A DNA stretch of 64,000 nucleotides. It comes from Nothopassalora personata (lineage: Eukaryota; Ascomycota; Dothideomycetes; Mycosphaerellales; Mycosphaerellaceae). The stretch covers positions 1,426,001 through 1,490,000 of the forward strand of contig CM066288.1 of the NCBI GenBank assembly GCA_033816765.1. The letters run 5' to 3'. The translations under genes and the position numbers were made by a program. This document shows, one piece after another, positions 45,001 to 55,511 of the stretch. The notes under the pieces were generated by a model that had not been told where the DNA came from, ran no database searches, and saw only the letters and a list, made by a program, of their open reading frames with translations. The stretch's first letter is position 1. Each line of letters begins with the position of its first letter.

Positions 45001-47243
45001 GTTTCAAGCTACCTAATTAGCCATTAACAAATAACGCTATAACCCCTACACTTTCACGAGACTAGGTCGAATCCGGGGTCGAACTAGCGACTAATGAGAG
45101 CATAGAGAACTCTAACTATAATAACAACGCGGTAAATAACAGTAACGCGTCTAAATAATAGTACATTAATACACTATAATAGCAGTTAATAGATACCCTT
45201 ATAGAGGAAGATCGTAAGGAGCTTATAGTAGATACTTTGACGACTTTAAATGTCGCTACCGCTCCGCCTACAATCCCCTTCGAAGAACTTAGCTAAATAG
45301 ATGACTTTTCCGCTAATACTAATTACGCCCTTACCGGATCCGGCAAGAGACTTAGAACGGCCTACTTCTACTATGCTCTACATAATATCATGGTTACTAA
45401 CGTTATTATTAGCTAGATAGCGGGCATCCGCTAGAGACCTCGTTATCTAGGCCGTAAGTACTACGATGTCCTTCGATCCGAACGCATACGCGACTTCTCT
45501 CCTCTACGCCGTGTTAACACCATTACGTCGATGCACCGCGATAACCTTCCGCCTGAACCTCTAAACTACCGTACCGCTATAAAGCACCGCTTCGCCTAAT
45601 AATGGCGTAAAGCTATAGCTAAGGAGTTTACTAAGGCAATCTCTACTAGCACATTTAAATAGGTAACTTAGTAAGAGAAGGATTATAATGCTTAGTAAGA
45701 AGAGGAGGGACTTTAGCTACTACTACCGCTAAAGTGGGTGTACAAGTATAAGCTAGATAAGTATAGTATACTAAAGAGCTTTAAGGCCCGGCTATGCGTA
45801 AGAGGCGATCTATAGGGCATACACTTAGATACATACGCCGCTACACTACTAGTAAGTATGTTCCGCCTCTACTATACTATAGCCGCGAGCTTCGACCTAG
45901 AAGCTAAATAGTTTAATGTTGTAAATGCCTTTCTAAATTCGGACCTACCGTACACTATGTACCTATAACTACCTCCTAGAATCGAACGTAATGGTTATGC
46001 TCTTAAACTAGTTAAGGCCCTCTACGGACTTAAGGAATCCCCTCTCCTTTAGTATAACTGTCTTACTATAACGCTTGCCTCCCTAGGCCTAGTTCCCCTA
46101 TTAGACTCTAAATGCATCTACTATGACGATAAGGTTATATTCTTCTTCTACGTGGACGACCTAGTTATACTCTACTATCGCAAGAACAAGGCCTATGCTA
46201 TATACATTAAGTATCGGCTTCTTAACGTATACGAGATGCACGAGCTCGGAGACCTAACCTAGTTCTTAGGGATTAAGGTAACACGAGACCGGTAAAAGAG
46301 GCTACTATAGCTCTTATAAGAGGACTATATTAAGAAGCTCGCCGCTAAGTTTAGCATATCTACTAGCGCACGTAAGATAACAGTACTAGTAGATCAACAT
46401 CTCGACTAGATAGTGCCTAAGGGCTATGTTATAGATGCTATAAAGATCCTTACGTACTAATAGCGCATTAGGTCTCTAAACTTCGTAGTAACATACACAC
46501 GCCTAGACATCGCCTTCTCCTTATTAATGCTCTCGTAGTACCTAACTAAGCTAACGGATACGTATCTAAAGCTTACGGATTAGTGCCTACGCTACCTCCT
46601 AGAGACTAAGAACCTCTACCTTATGTATAGCGCTAGTAAGTATATTACTAGCCTACATAGTTAACCTAAACATCTCGGTAAGAACTATAAGTTCTTCGGC
46701 GCATTAGATGCCTCCTACGGTATAAATGTCGATAGGACTAGCTCTAGCGGATGGATCTTTATACTATTCGGCGGACTAGTCGATTATAAAGCCTCTAAGT
46801 AGATTACTGTTACTAAGTCCTTAACCGAAGCCGAACTCCTTAGCCTATTATAAGCGGCATTAGAGCTAATCTAGTAGGAACGTATCTTCGCCGAGATCTA
46901 TCTCGAGTTTAACTAGTGCACATACCTATACTGTAATAACACCTAGACCATTCGACTTGTTAACTAGTAAGGGTAAAAGCTTAACACTAAGCTACGCTAT
47001 GTTAACATCCATTACTATTAGCTCCGCTAGAGAGACTAACGAGGAGATATCGAGATTCGGTATCTTAATACTAACGACATGCCTATAGATAGGCTTACTA
47101 AGCTACTACTACTACTATAAAAGCATAAGCACTTCGTAAAGCTACTTAACATAGCTAAGGAAGGCGTAGATCTACGCTCCTTAGCGCCTACTGTAGATGC
47201 TAATACTAGCCGCATCACCTTAGGGGGTAATAATAACGCTTAA
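42025..47243 (+). pseudogene. gag-pol relic of copia A
   Basis: The relic reads in this order. The gag domain has a start codon changed to ATA at 42025. An Arg/Ser/Asn-rich segment with RSRSRGDKSRDRS lies at about 42855-42905. A protease and gag-pre-integrase region at about 43250-43510 contains an NVISYSR motif. An integrase core at about 44030-44400 has Asp in AMDLAEF, YSDNE, and Glu in ERAGG. Reverse transcriptase has the catalytic box YVDD at 46149-46160, still intact. RNase H starts at about 46690 (ALDASYG...) and is followed by a C-terminal tail ending at about 47243. Stops throughout the frame (chiefly TAG) and frame changes make it non-functional. Confidence 0.88.
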
Positions 47244-48605
47244 GATGCGTAGGCCTACTACACTAGTAGCTCTTCTCGATAGTTACTAGTACTAGGCTTT
47301 AACTATAGGACTCCTCTTCTCGGCGCATTATAGCATGCACGACATAGTAATTAGCTACTACTAAGCGCTACTTCTATTATACCTCTCCTTCCGTATTCGG
47401 ATGGATGCGACTTCCCTTTTATCCTTTTTATACTAAAACAGGAAGGAACTAGTAGTAGGACTGCATAAAAACACCTCTTTAGTTCTAAACCCTTCCTCTT
47501 TCTTTAACTAACATGGACCGGTAGAGGCTATATAGTATGTTCGGTACTACTGTCTCCTCTACCGGCTCCGTACTACCGCCTAGCGCCGCTAGCGCCGCTA
47601 CTGCTAGAGTAAGCGTCCACCATTTACCGGCGCTGCCCTAGTACTATTATTACTAGGTGTTTCTCGGACTCCTATTGGCCCATAGTAAAAGGACCGGAAA
47701 CACCCCTATTACTAGTAGCGGTATAGCGTATAAGTACCTATAACGGCGTAGCTAATTATAGGCGCCGAAACACTATTAACCTCGCTACTAGTAGCATTAC
47801 TATTACTACCTCCGTTACTATATTACAACGATCGTCATGACATTATCGATGCCTCTATTATCGTCCTTACCTTACTTAGAGATAGCATCTCTACCCGCTA
47901 GGCGTATAGTACCTATAGCACTACCGTCGCTAGGATTACCCTTACCCTAAGTAAAAAGATAAGGCCTTTATAAGCTATGAAGACCTTTCATTAGGTAAAA
48001 GAGTTCCTACTAGGACGTAGCTAAATGGTAATCTCTACCTAAGGTAGGAAGCGGAGTTCTCTAAGACCGTGACCGAAGTTACATGTGCGCGGTTATTAGA
48101 TAGTAGTAAGGCACCCTAATTGCCGAAGTAATAGCGTACTATAATACCTAGGATTTTGATTAAGAATAATAGAGCGGACATTGAAGCGGAAGATAGGCTA
48201 AGCAATAAATTCAGTAGATATAATAACCCCTAGGACTCGAACCTATAACCTTACATGTCCGTTAAAATATAGGGAGATAGTACGCCTTACCGTTTAGTAC
48301 TATAAGAATAGCTTAGCCACCCTACCGGACAAGATTCACATCGTTCAGAACCTATTATATAGGTTAACTATAGTGTAAGGAACTCGGTAAGATTGTGAAT
48401 AGGGATGTAAGGCTAGGACAATAGCCTTACCTAAAACGCTAACTTAGCGCCCTACTATGTAGCTCATAATGGAGCTCCAATAAGTACGTAGTAACGAAGC
48501 CTAACGTTATGAGGTAGGTGGGTGGGGTGATAGGTAATGGATAGGGTACACGCGGTTACATGCGATTAGCTTATTCACCTACAAGCCGTACGAGCTAAGG
48601 GGGTG
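47244..48605 (+). other. Long 3' non-pol region of copia A
   Basis: About 1.36 kb between the end of RNase H and the 3' LTR, unusually long for a copia element. A second reading starts at ATG 47513 and gives a Ser/Ala/Thr/Pro-rich stretch interrupted by TAG codons; it is colinear with copy B. A tRNA-like B box (GGTTCGAGTCC, minus strand) is at 48233-48243. No known domain was identified. Confidence 0.7.
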
Positions 48606-48811
48606 TGTCACGATCTAAGCGTATACCGGCGCTATAGCCTAATTAAACCTAAGGTAGTAGCCGCTAAGAATTAGGTAACATTAATTAGTCACCTATAGCC
48701 TTTTTACAAGCAGCCCCTTTAATTCTAGCTTAGACACATATAATCTACTATCTGCTTTTAAAACACCTTTATAAGCCCATTTCATAACTTCTAACCACTT
48801 GTAACGTAATA
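48606..48811 (+). repeat. 3' LTR of copia A
   Basis: 206 bp, starting TGTCACGATC and ending AACGTAATA, preceded by the purine tract and followed by target duplication ATACA. Confidence 0.93.
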
Positions 48812-51800
48812 ATACAACTATCTTAAGTATACTATAAAGAGCGTCTTTAGTGTCTCTAATAAGATTACTACTACCGTTCGTGTTATTTAGCATTTAACCT
48901 AGAAGACATCTACTACTAAATATGCTACTAAATTCTAGGAATACGCGCAACTTACCGATTAGGACGACGAAGCACTTTAAGTTATATACCGGAGAGGACT
49001 AAAGGAGTATGTTAAGGACGAGTTAATAAGGGACGGTCGGAAGATCGATAGCTTAGGCGACCTCGTTAGAGTTACGATTAATCTTAACGATAAGCTCTAC
49101 GAGAGAGCTATAGAACGACGATACGACTCTAAGGTATCCGGAAGGGCTAGATATACACTAGGCTATAATAACCGTAATAGAGGCTTCTACGACAACTATA
49201 ATAATAAGCCTAGAGATAAACCGTACTACGGACTATAGCTAATAGAACTCGACGTTACCGAGAAGGGTCGTAAGATTAGGAATAGTAACGGGAATAGAGT
49301 ATCCCGGAGTTCGAAAGAAACACGAACTTACTACGGATATAGTAAACCTAGCTACCTAGTAAGGGACTGCCGCGGTAAGAATATAATGCGCCGTAAACAG
49401 TTTAATATAATATAACCCCGAACTAGTAAATCTAAGAGTAGCGTTAGATCTTAAGGAGATACCGACTATACTCGGAGAGTAGGGGAGAGAGCTAGTAATA
49501 GAAGTACGACGCCTCTCCTAGACCCCTTAGAAGAACGAGGAGGATACTATAGGTAGTAAATAGTAGTTATTCTATTTAATGCGAAGAACTGACTACGATA
49601 GTTTAACATAATAATACGAAGAGTCAACTACGAGATCGAATCCGAGTCTCGAAATAGTTATAGAAGCCTTTATTAGCGATTCTGTTACTAAGACTCGTGT
49701 TAAGTTTACTACGCCGCGAAGTTAGGCGTAGGGTATTAGCCTTAATAACCGAGAGGAACCCTAGGAGCGACGTATAGGCAAAATGCTACGCTCCGAGAAG
49801 TAGACATCGACGAATCCTACTTTAATAACGATAAAAGCGATAAAGAAAACTAAGACCTAGGATAGAACGGATTATAGTTACCGGAACTATAGGAAGAAAG
49901 TTAAGAAACTACCGGGCTAGATACTATCGAAGAAGATTAGGATCCGGAAGAATTAAGCGAAGAAGATTCCTCCAAAGGAGAAGAGAGCGACACTAACGAC
50001 GATAATAAATAACTAACCTTTACAATTAATGCACCTAAGAAATTATATAACATAATCGTACACCTATAAAGAAGGCACGAGGAATTCCTACCTAAGATAG
50101 GCGGACGAAGGATGCTACACCCTATTAAGTTTAATAAGACACTCGACACCCTACGAGGCATAGCCTAGGGATACCTACTTATAGAAATAACCGAGAATCT
50201 AGCAACCGCTATTATAGAACGACTACCGATAGGGAGCCGAATAATAGGAACCGGATATCTTATACCGTTAGGAACATTTATATCGAATAAATTACGTAAC
50301 GTAGTATAACACGTACGCGTACTCTACTTAGAAACGTAGAAGATCTAGGAACGTTACTAAATATAGGTATAGATATAGAAAGACTCGCGCTAGGTTTAAG
50401 TAGAGGCCTCGAGACACGAAGTACGACGTTCTATATACGAATAGGGAAAAGGATTAACTCCCTAGGAATAAGCGACTAAAGGGAGTTATATAATATAGAA
50501 AAGGCTTAAGCATTACTAACGACAATAGTGTTTTAAACTAAAATTATCGTTAACGGGTATAAGATAGATACTATAATAGATTCCGGAGTAAGCGGGAACT
50601 TTACCTCCGAATTATTTATTATAAGACATAGGATCGCTACCTATAAGAAGAAAGAGGGTTATAAGTTAATCGCGGTAGACGGATTATCCTTACCTAGTAT
50701 AGAACGCGAGATGATACCGCTACTACTTACTATCTAACGGTACTACGAGGAGATTATCTTAGATATTACTAACATAGCTAGTTATAACATCGTACTAGGT
50801 ATGCCTTAGTTAAGAAAGTACAATCTAGTAATCGACTAGAGAAGAGGAGTACTTATATTTAGGGAATGCGACTATATTATCGATATTTAGCCTACGTAGC
50901 GGTAGCATTCGCTAGTAGATAAGGTAAAGAGATAGCTAAATAGGATATAGCTTACGCCGAATAGAAGGATAGAAGAACTACCTTCGACCGGGATAGACAC
51001 TAGCGTAGGGCCGCCGGGTTACGAAGTTACTAGTAGTAATAGAAGTAACGCACTATCGAAGGATACTAATATCTTAGAGTTAAGTATTCCTAAGGAGTAT
51101 CGCAAGTAGTCGCGACTCTTTAAAGAGGAAAGAGGTAAGGATGCCTTACCTAAGTACTAACTATAGGATTATAAGATAAACATTTAGCTAGGGAAAGAGC
51201 CTCTATAGGGACCCCTATATTAAATGTCTAAGAAAGAGCTATAGACCCTACGAGAATAGCTAAAGGAGAAGCTAGCTAAAGGATAGATAAGAAGATCTAC
51301 CTTAAGTATAGGAACTCTATACATGTTCGTTCTAAAAGCAAATAGGAAGTTACGACTTGTATAAGACTATAGGAAGTTAAACGAGATTACGATTAAGAAC
51401 CAATACCCGCTACCTAACATCGAAGAAGCATAAGATAGATTAACCGGATTAGACTAGTATACGAAGATTAACCTACGAGATGCCTTCTACGCTATACAGA
51501 TAGTAGAAGGAGAAGAATAGAAAACCGCTTTTAGAATAAGATACGGACTTTACGAATTCTTAGTTATACTAATAGGATTAACTAACGTACCCGCATCCTA
51601 TTAGGACCTTGTTAACGAAACACTTAGAGACCTACTCGACGTATGCGTTATCGCTTATATAGACGACATATTAGTCTATACGAAAGGATCCCTTTAGAAT
51701 TACATAAAGTAAGTCTAGGACGTATTTAAACGACTTACGCGTTTAGGATTCAAGACAGTACCCGAGAAATACGAATTCTATAAGAAGGAAGTTAAATTCT

Positions 51801-52180
51801 TAGGCTTTATTATTAGTACTATAGGGATAACGGTCGACCCTACGAAGATATACTTAATTAGAGAATAGCTAGAACTAAAAACAGTTAAGGACGTACAATT
51901 ATTCCTTAGACTAGCGAACTATAACCGGAAATTTATTAAGGACTACGTAAAGACAATAGTACTAATAACGATACTTATAAGAAAAGACATTACCTAGAAA
52001 TAGGGAAAGGAACAAATTAAAGCGTTTAAGAAACTTAAGGAATAATGCGCTTTAGCCCCTACGCTTTGACTATTTGATAGTAGTAAGGAAGTCTACATCG
52101 AGACTAATGCGTCTAATATAGTAATAGGCGCGTGTCTAATATAGACATACGATAGGTAGAGACACCTAGTTGCCTATTAA
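48812..52180 (+). mobile_element. Ty3/gypsy element, 3' part (gag end, protease, RT, RNase H)
   Basis: Continues the gag reading interrupted at 41,639, beginning with the second target copy ATACA (48812-48816). Visible in order: the C-terminal gag domain (about 48,880-49,200); a decayed zinc knuckle at about 49,330 in which the first Cys codons read TAC; an aspartic protease region at about 50,560-50,780 (DTIIDSG, i.e. a D-S-G box); reverse transcriptase (about 51,120-51,900) with LRLV*DYRKLNE and an intact YIDD at 51656-51667; and the start of RNase H (TNASN...GACLI) to about 52,170. Integrase was not found; the element seems truncated at about 52,190 by unrelated sequence. Confidence 0.85.
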
Positions 52181-53039
52181 TGTCTACTAACCACCCTATA
52201 TAGGCCTGTCCGAGTTGTGGTAGTATAGAGCGGTGCTTACGTAAGCAGGGGTATTTGCCGGTCCCGGGACCGGGAAATTAGGTCACGTAACGAGTAGCGT
52301 AGTAGCTAGATAAAACAAGAGGATTAGCGGACCCTAAACCCCTATGCCCTCTACTCGAGAGGTATAAATTAAATTGTTACCTTAATGCTACGCTTATAAT
52401 GCTTAGCTACGTAGTATATATCTTAACAGCTATACTAGGTCCTACTAGCTTACCTAAATGTCTAATTAAACCTAAATGAAATTAGGGCAAGTTAGACCTA
52501 AGGGACCCCCCTCTAAACCTAAGGTTAACATAACCTATTAGTCGTTAATATATCCTCCCCTATTACGAACCTATCCTTAGGTTCTAAAGCAGTAAGCCCG
52601 GGTAACATAGGTAGCGTAGTTAGTCACTATAAGCTAAGGTGGTCTTATAGTAGTATAGTAGCTTACCCTACTATTTAGCTTAACATATAAGATGTTAGGT
52701 AATCCTAGGGCCTACTAGCGACAGTTTATGAAGATTAAAAGGATCCTTCTAATAGAGACCGTAATAATGACGTTAATAACCGCGACTCGCATCCGTCGCA
52801 CTATACTAACGTATACTACGAAACTAGCGAGGGAATGGACAGCTATGTTAGTATTAATCGAGCGGACTAGATAGTCGAATAACGTAAACGCTATTTATAA
52901 GATAAGTAAGCGTTAGTACTAGTAACCTAATAAATCTAAAGACGAGTCTACCGCGTAACTAGAAAGTGAGTTAAGGGAAGATAAGTAACTATAAGAAATA
53001 AGTAAGATCTAAGGACTAGAAGCACCTATACCCGAAGCA

Positions 53040-53075
53040 TTAGAACTAGAATTAGAACTAGAATTAGAACTAGAA
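53040..53075 (+). repeat. 12-bp tandem repeat encoding (Leu-Glu)n
   Basis: Three units of TTAGAACTAGAA in tandem. In the + frame it reads as alternating Leu and Glu, a low-complexity acidic run inside an unidentified relic. Confidence 0.75.
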
Positions 53076-55139
53076 TCCTATAGGCTATAGCTATAGCCGG
53101 AAATTAACTAGAAACTAGGAGCCTATAAACCCGCACTAACTACTTAGTTCCACTCATTCTTACATAACTCCTTTATCTAGACCTACTCGTTATCGTGGCT
53201 AACACTAGTCTTACTAGACGCGTCCCTAAGTAGCTAGCTAGTAAAGTTCCTATAGTAGTTACGGAAGAAGCTCTTATTACGCCCTTCGCTTATAAAGCAC
53301 ATCTACTCGAGAGTAGTAACTAAGCTAAGCTACTTATCTATTAATTTTACAGCTCGGACGCGCTAATTATATATCTTCTTATAGAAGAGCTCCGAGTCTA
53401 GGCGGACCGTAGCATTAAGCTACCTTCTAGTATTAAGGATGACTTCGTTGTCGTTCTAAGACTTTAAACCCGCTAGGGTATCGGACAGAGGGCTAATGCT
53501 ACTAAGGTATACGACCGTAGGAAAAGAATAGCCGGGTACTAGGCGTCGATACTTAAACCCTATAGCGCTCTTACTTAGCGTCTTAAAGTTATAATAGAGG
53601 TCTATTACCTAGTATATACTCTAGCTTCTCTAGAGTTTAAGATAGTTATCGTCGCGGATCTCGATAAAGTAAGGGTTAATCTAACGTAGCGTCTTCTTAT
53701 ATACGGCCTACCTTATTAGAACGCCTATAGTAGTTACCCGCATTTACCTAGCACTTAGGTCCTCTCTAAACTAGCTAATGCTATTCTTACTTAGGTAATT
53801 CTAGACCCTAACCGAGAAGAAACGCTTAAATCGGCCGTCTTCTATACAGTCGTTAATCCGGTACTACTAGATAAACTCTCTAGCATTCCCTTACTCATAA
53901 AAACCGTGTAAAAACTCCGGCCTACTAGTACCCTCTAAGTTAAGAGAGTATAGTATGTTAAGCCGGTTACTAGTCTAGTAGTTTTCAATTTCGAGGTTTA
54001 AGTCGACCCTAGTATGCTATACTATAGTGTTCGCGTCACCCCCCTAATAAGCCCTATTAAAGCTAAAAATCGTAGGCCTAGGGAAGGAGATAAACCGAGT
54101 GCAGTATTAAGGGTATAGCGCCACTTATAAGAGCTATAGCCCGGGGTCTTGTCGTATAATCTATTAGCTTAGAGAATACTACATGTTCTAGTAGACGCCG
54201 CCGTTACTAACCTTATTTAATTCTCGTAGGTACTATCGGTATACGTCGAATTCTCGACTCATTATCTCTCTAACTGTTTTAACCCGCGGCGCTAGTTTAG
54301 CGTTATTATACTAGTATAGTATGTTCCTATTAATGTAGGTACCGGTGCTATTAAGATCGGCTTAGTCGGCTTCATTAATGCTAAATTTGTCGAGGATCTA
54401 GTTATAGTTAGTATACGTAACGATACTACTCGTAGTGCCAACTTTACCTCAAATACGGAGGTAGCTAAGCGGGTTAATAGTCTTCTAACTACGCTTATTA
54501 GGGCGAAACCACGACCTATTCTTCACCTTAATAGCTGAAAAACTCTTGCCTTTAAAGAGCTAGTCTTAGACTATAAGCGCGCGCTTATATAGGGTATTAG
54601 CGGTAATACCGGGATTCGTAACGAAGTAGAGGGCCTTATAGTAGAAATCTCGAACATGCTAATTGCATATTATAGCGCTAACCTTACTATCCCTCTTAAG
54701 AACCTCCGAGACAGCATATTCGAGTATCTTAAGGCCCGCCATCCGGTACTTAGGTAGCTAGTTAATGCTATCTACATTAATCGAGTTTCTAAACTTAATA
54801 CTATAGTACCGCTCATTATAGGTATAGTTAGCGCGCTTAATCCGGAGGGCCTCGTCTTCTTATAGGATCTAATCCTTAAAGACTAATATATCCCTAATTA
54901 TAGCTAAAGGTAACATAGTAAGTATCGGATTGCTATTTTTAGTTAAGGCCGGAGTAGATCGTAGGGTACTAACCGGTGTACCTAGCGGACTGCCTTCGCG
55001 TATAGGTGCGCCGTCTAGCGTTCGGTTAGGCGAGGATTAAGTAGGCGTAGTTATGCCCTTACCTATACTCTCGCCTATACGGAGCTACTTAAGTCGACTC
55101 GACTTACGACCGCCTCTCGATAGGACTATAGGCTAGGTA

Positions 55140-55144
55140 GAGGC
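55140..55144 (+). repeat. Target-site duplication of copia B, left copy (GAGGC)
   Basis: GAGGC precedes the 5' LTR and is repeated at 62239-62243. Confidence 0.88.
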
Positions 55145-55350
55145 TGTTACGATCTAAGCGTGCACCGGCGCTGTAGCCTAATCAAACCTAAGGTAGTAGC
55201 CGCTAAGAATTAGGTGACATTAATTAGTTACCTATAGCCTTTTTATAAGCAGCCCCTTCAATTCTAGCTTAGACACATGTAATCTACTATCTACTTTTAA
55301 GACACCTTTATAAGCCCATTTTATGACTTCTAACCACTTGTAACGTGATA
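55145..55350 (+). repeat. 5' LTR of copia B
   Basis: 206 bp, starting TGTTACGATC and ending AACGTGATA, closer to the inferred original end CGTGACA than the other copies. Confidence 0.93.
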
Positions 55351-55370
55351 GTTATGAGCCCGACAGGCGC
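55351..55370 (+). other. Primer-binding site, copia B (half-tRNA iMet type)
   Basis: Identical to the 20 bases following the 5' LTR of copy A (GTTATGAGCCCGACAGGCGC), and directly adjoining the LTR. Confidence 0.8.
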
Positions 55371-55511
55371 TTACTAACGTTCGCTGTATAAAAGAAGCCC
55401 TAGAAAGTAGGTTTTGCATCGTTATTAGCTAGTCATTAAAGCACTACTACAAACTACTATAGAGACCCTAGGGGACCTACCACTGCGTTCATTGGGCCTA
55501 TTAACACCGTT

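Larger units (their letters stand above)
41640..48811 (+). mobile_element. Ty1/copia LTR retrotransposon, copy A (complete, RIP-mutated)
   Basis: 7172 bp bounded by two 206-bp LTRs and a perfect 5-bp target duplication (ATACA). Order: 5' LTR, primer-binding site directly adjoining, gag-pol relic, about 1.36 kb of non-pol sequence, purine tract AAGGGGG (48598-48604), 3' LTR. LTR ends TGTCACGA and CGTAATA look like a mutated inverted pair (TGTCACG/CGTGACA). It is inserted in the gag of a + strand gypsy element, so it is the younger of the two. The gag start codon is mutated to ATA (42025) and stops are frequent. Integrase, RT and RNase H order is that of Ty1/copia. Confidence 0.95.
52190..55144. 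repeat. Unidentified RIP-treated repeat block (left part, interrupted by copia B)
   Basis: About 3 kb of degraded sequence. Readings with residual coding character occur on the minus strand (about 54,060-53,140) and on the + strand (about 54,270-54,900; for example a FINAKFVEDLVIVSIRND segment). Neither matches a domain I can name. A 16-bp palindrome CCGGTCCCGGGACCGG occurs near 52,256. The block continues at 62,239 after copia B, with target duplication GAGGC. Confidence 0.5.

Noticed and set aside
48230..48340. Functional tRNA gene on the minus strand
   Set aside because: A B-box motif is present, but the T-arm has a mismatch and no D-arm, anticodon arm and acceptor stem of normal spacing could be folded by eye.
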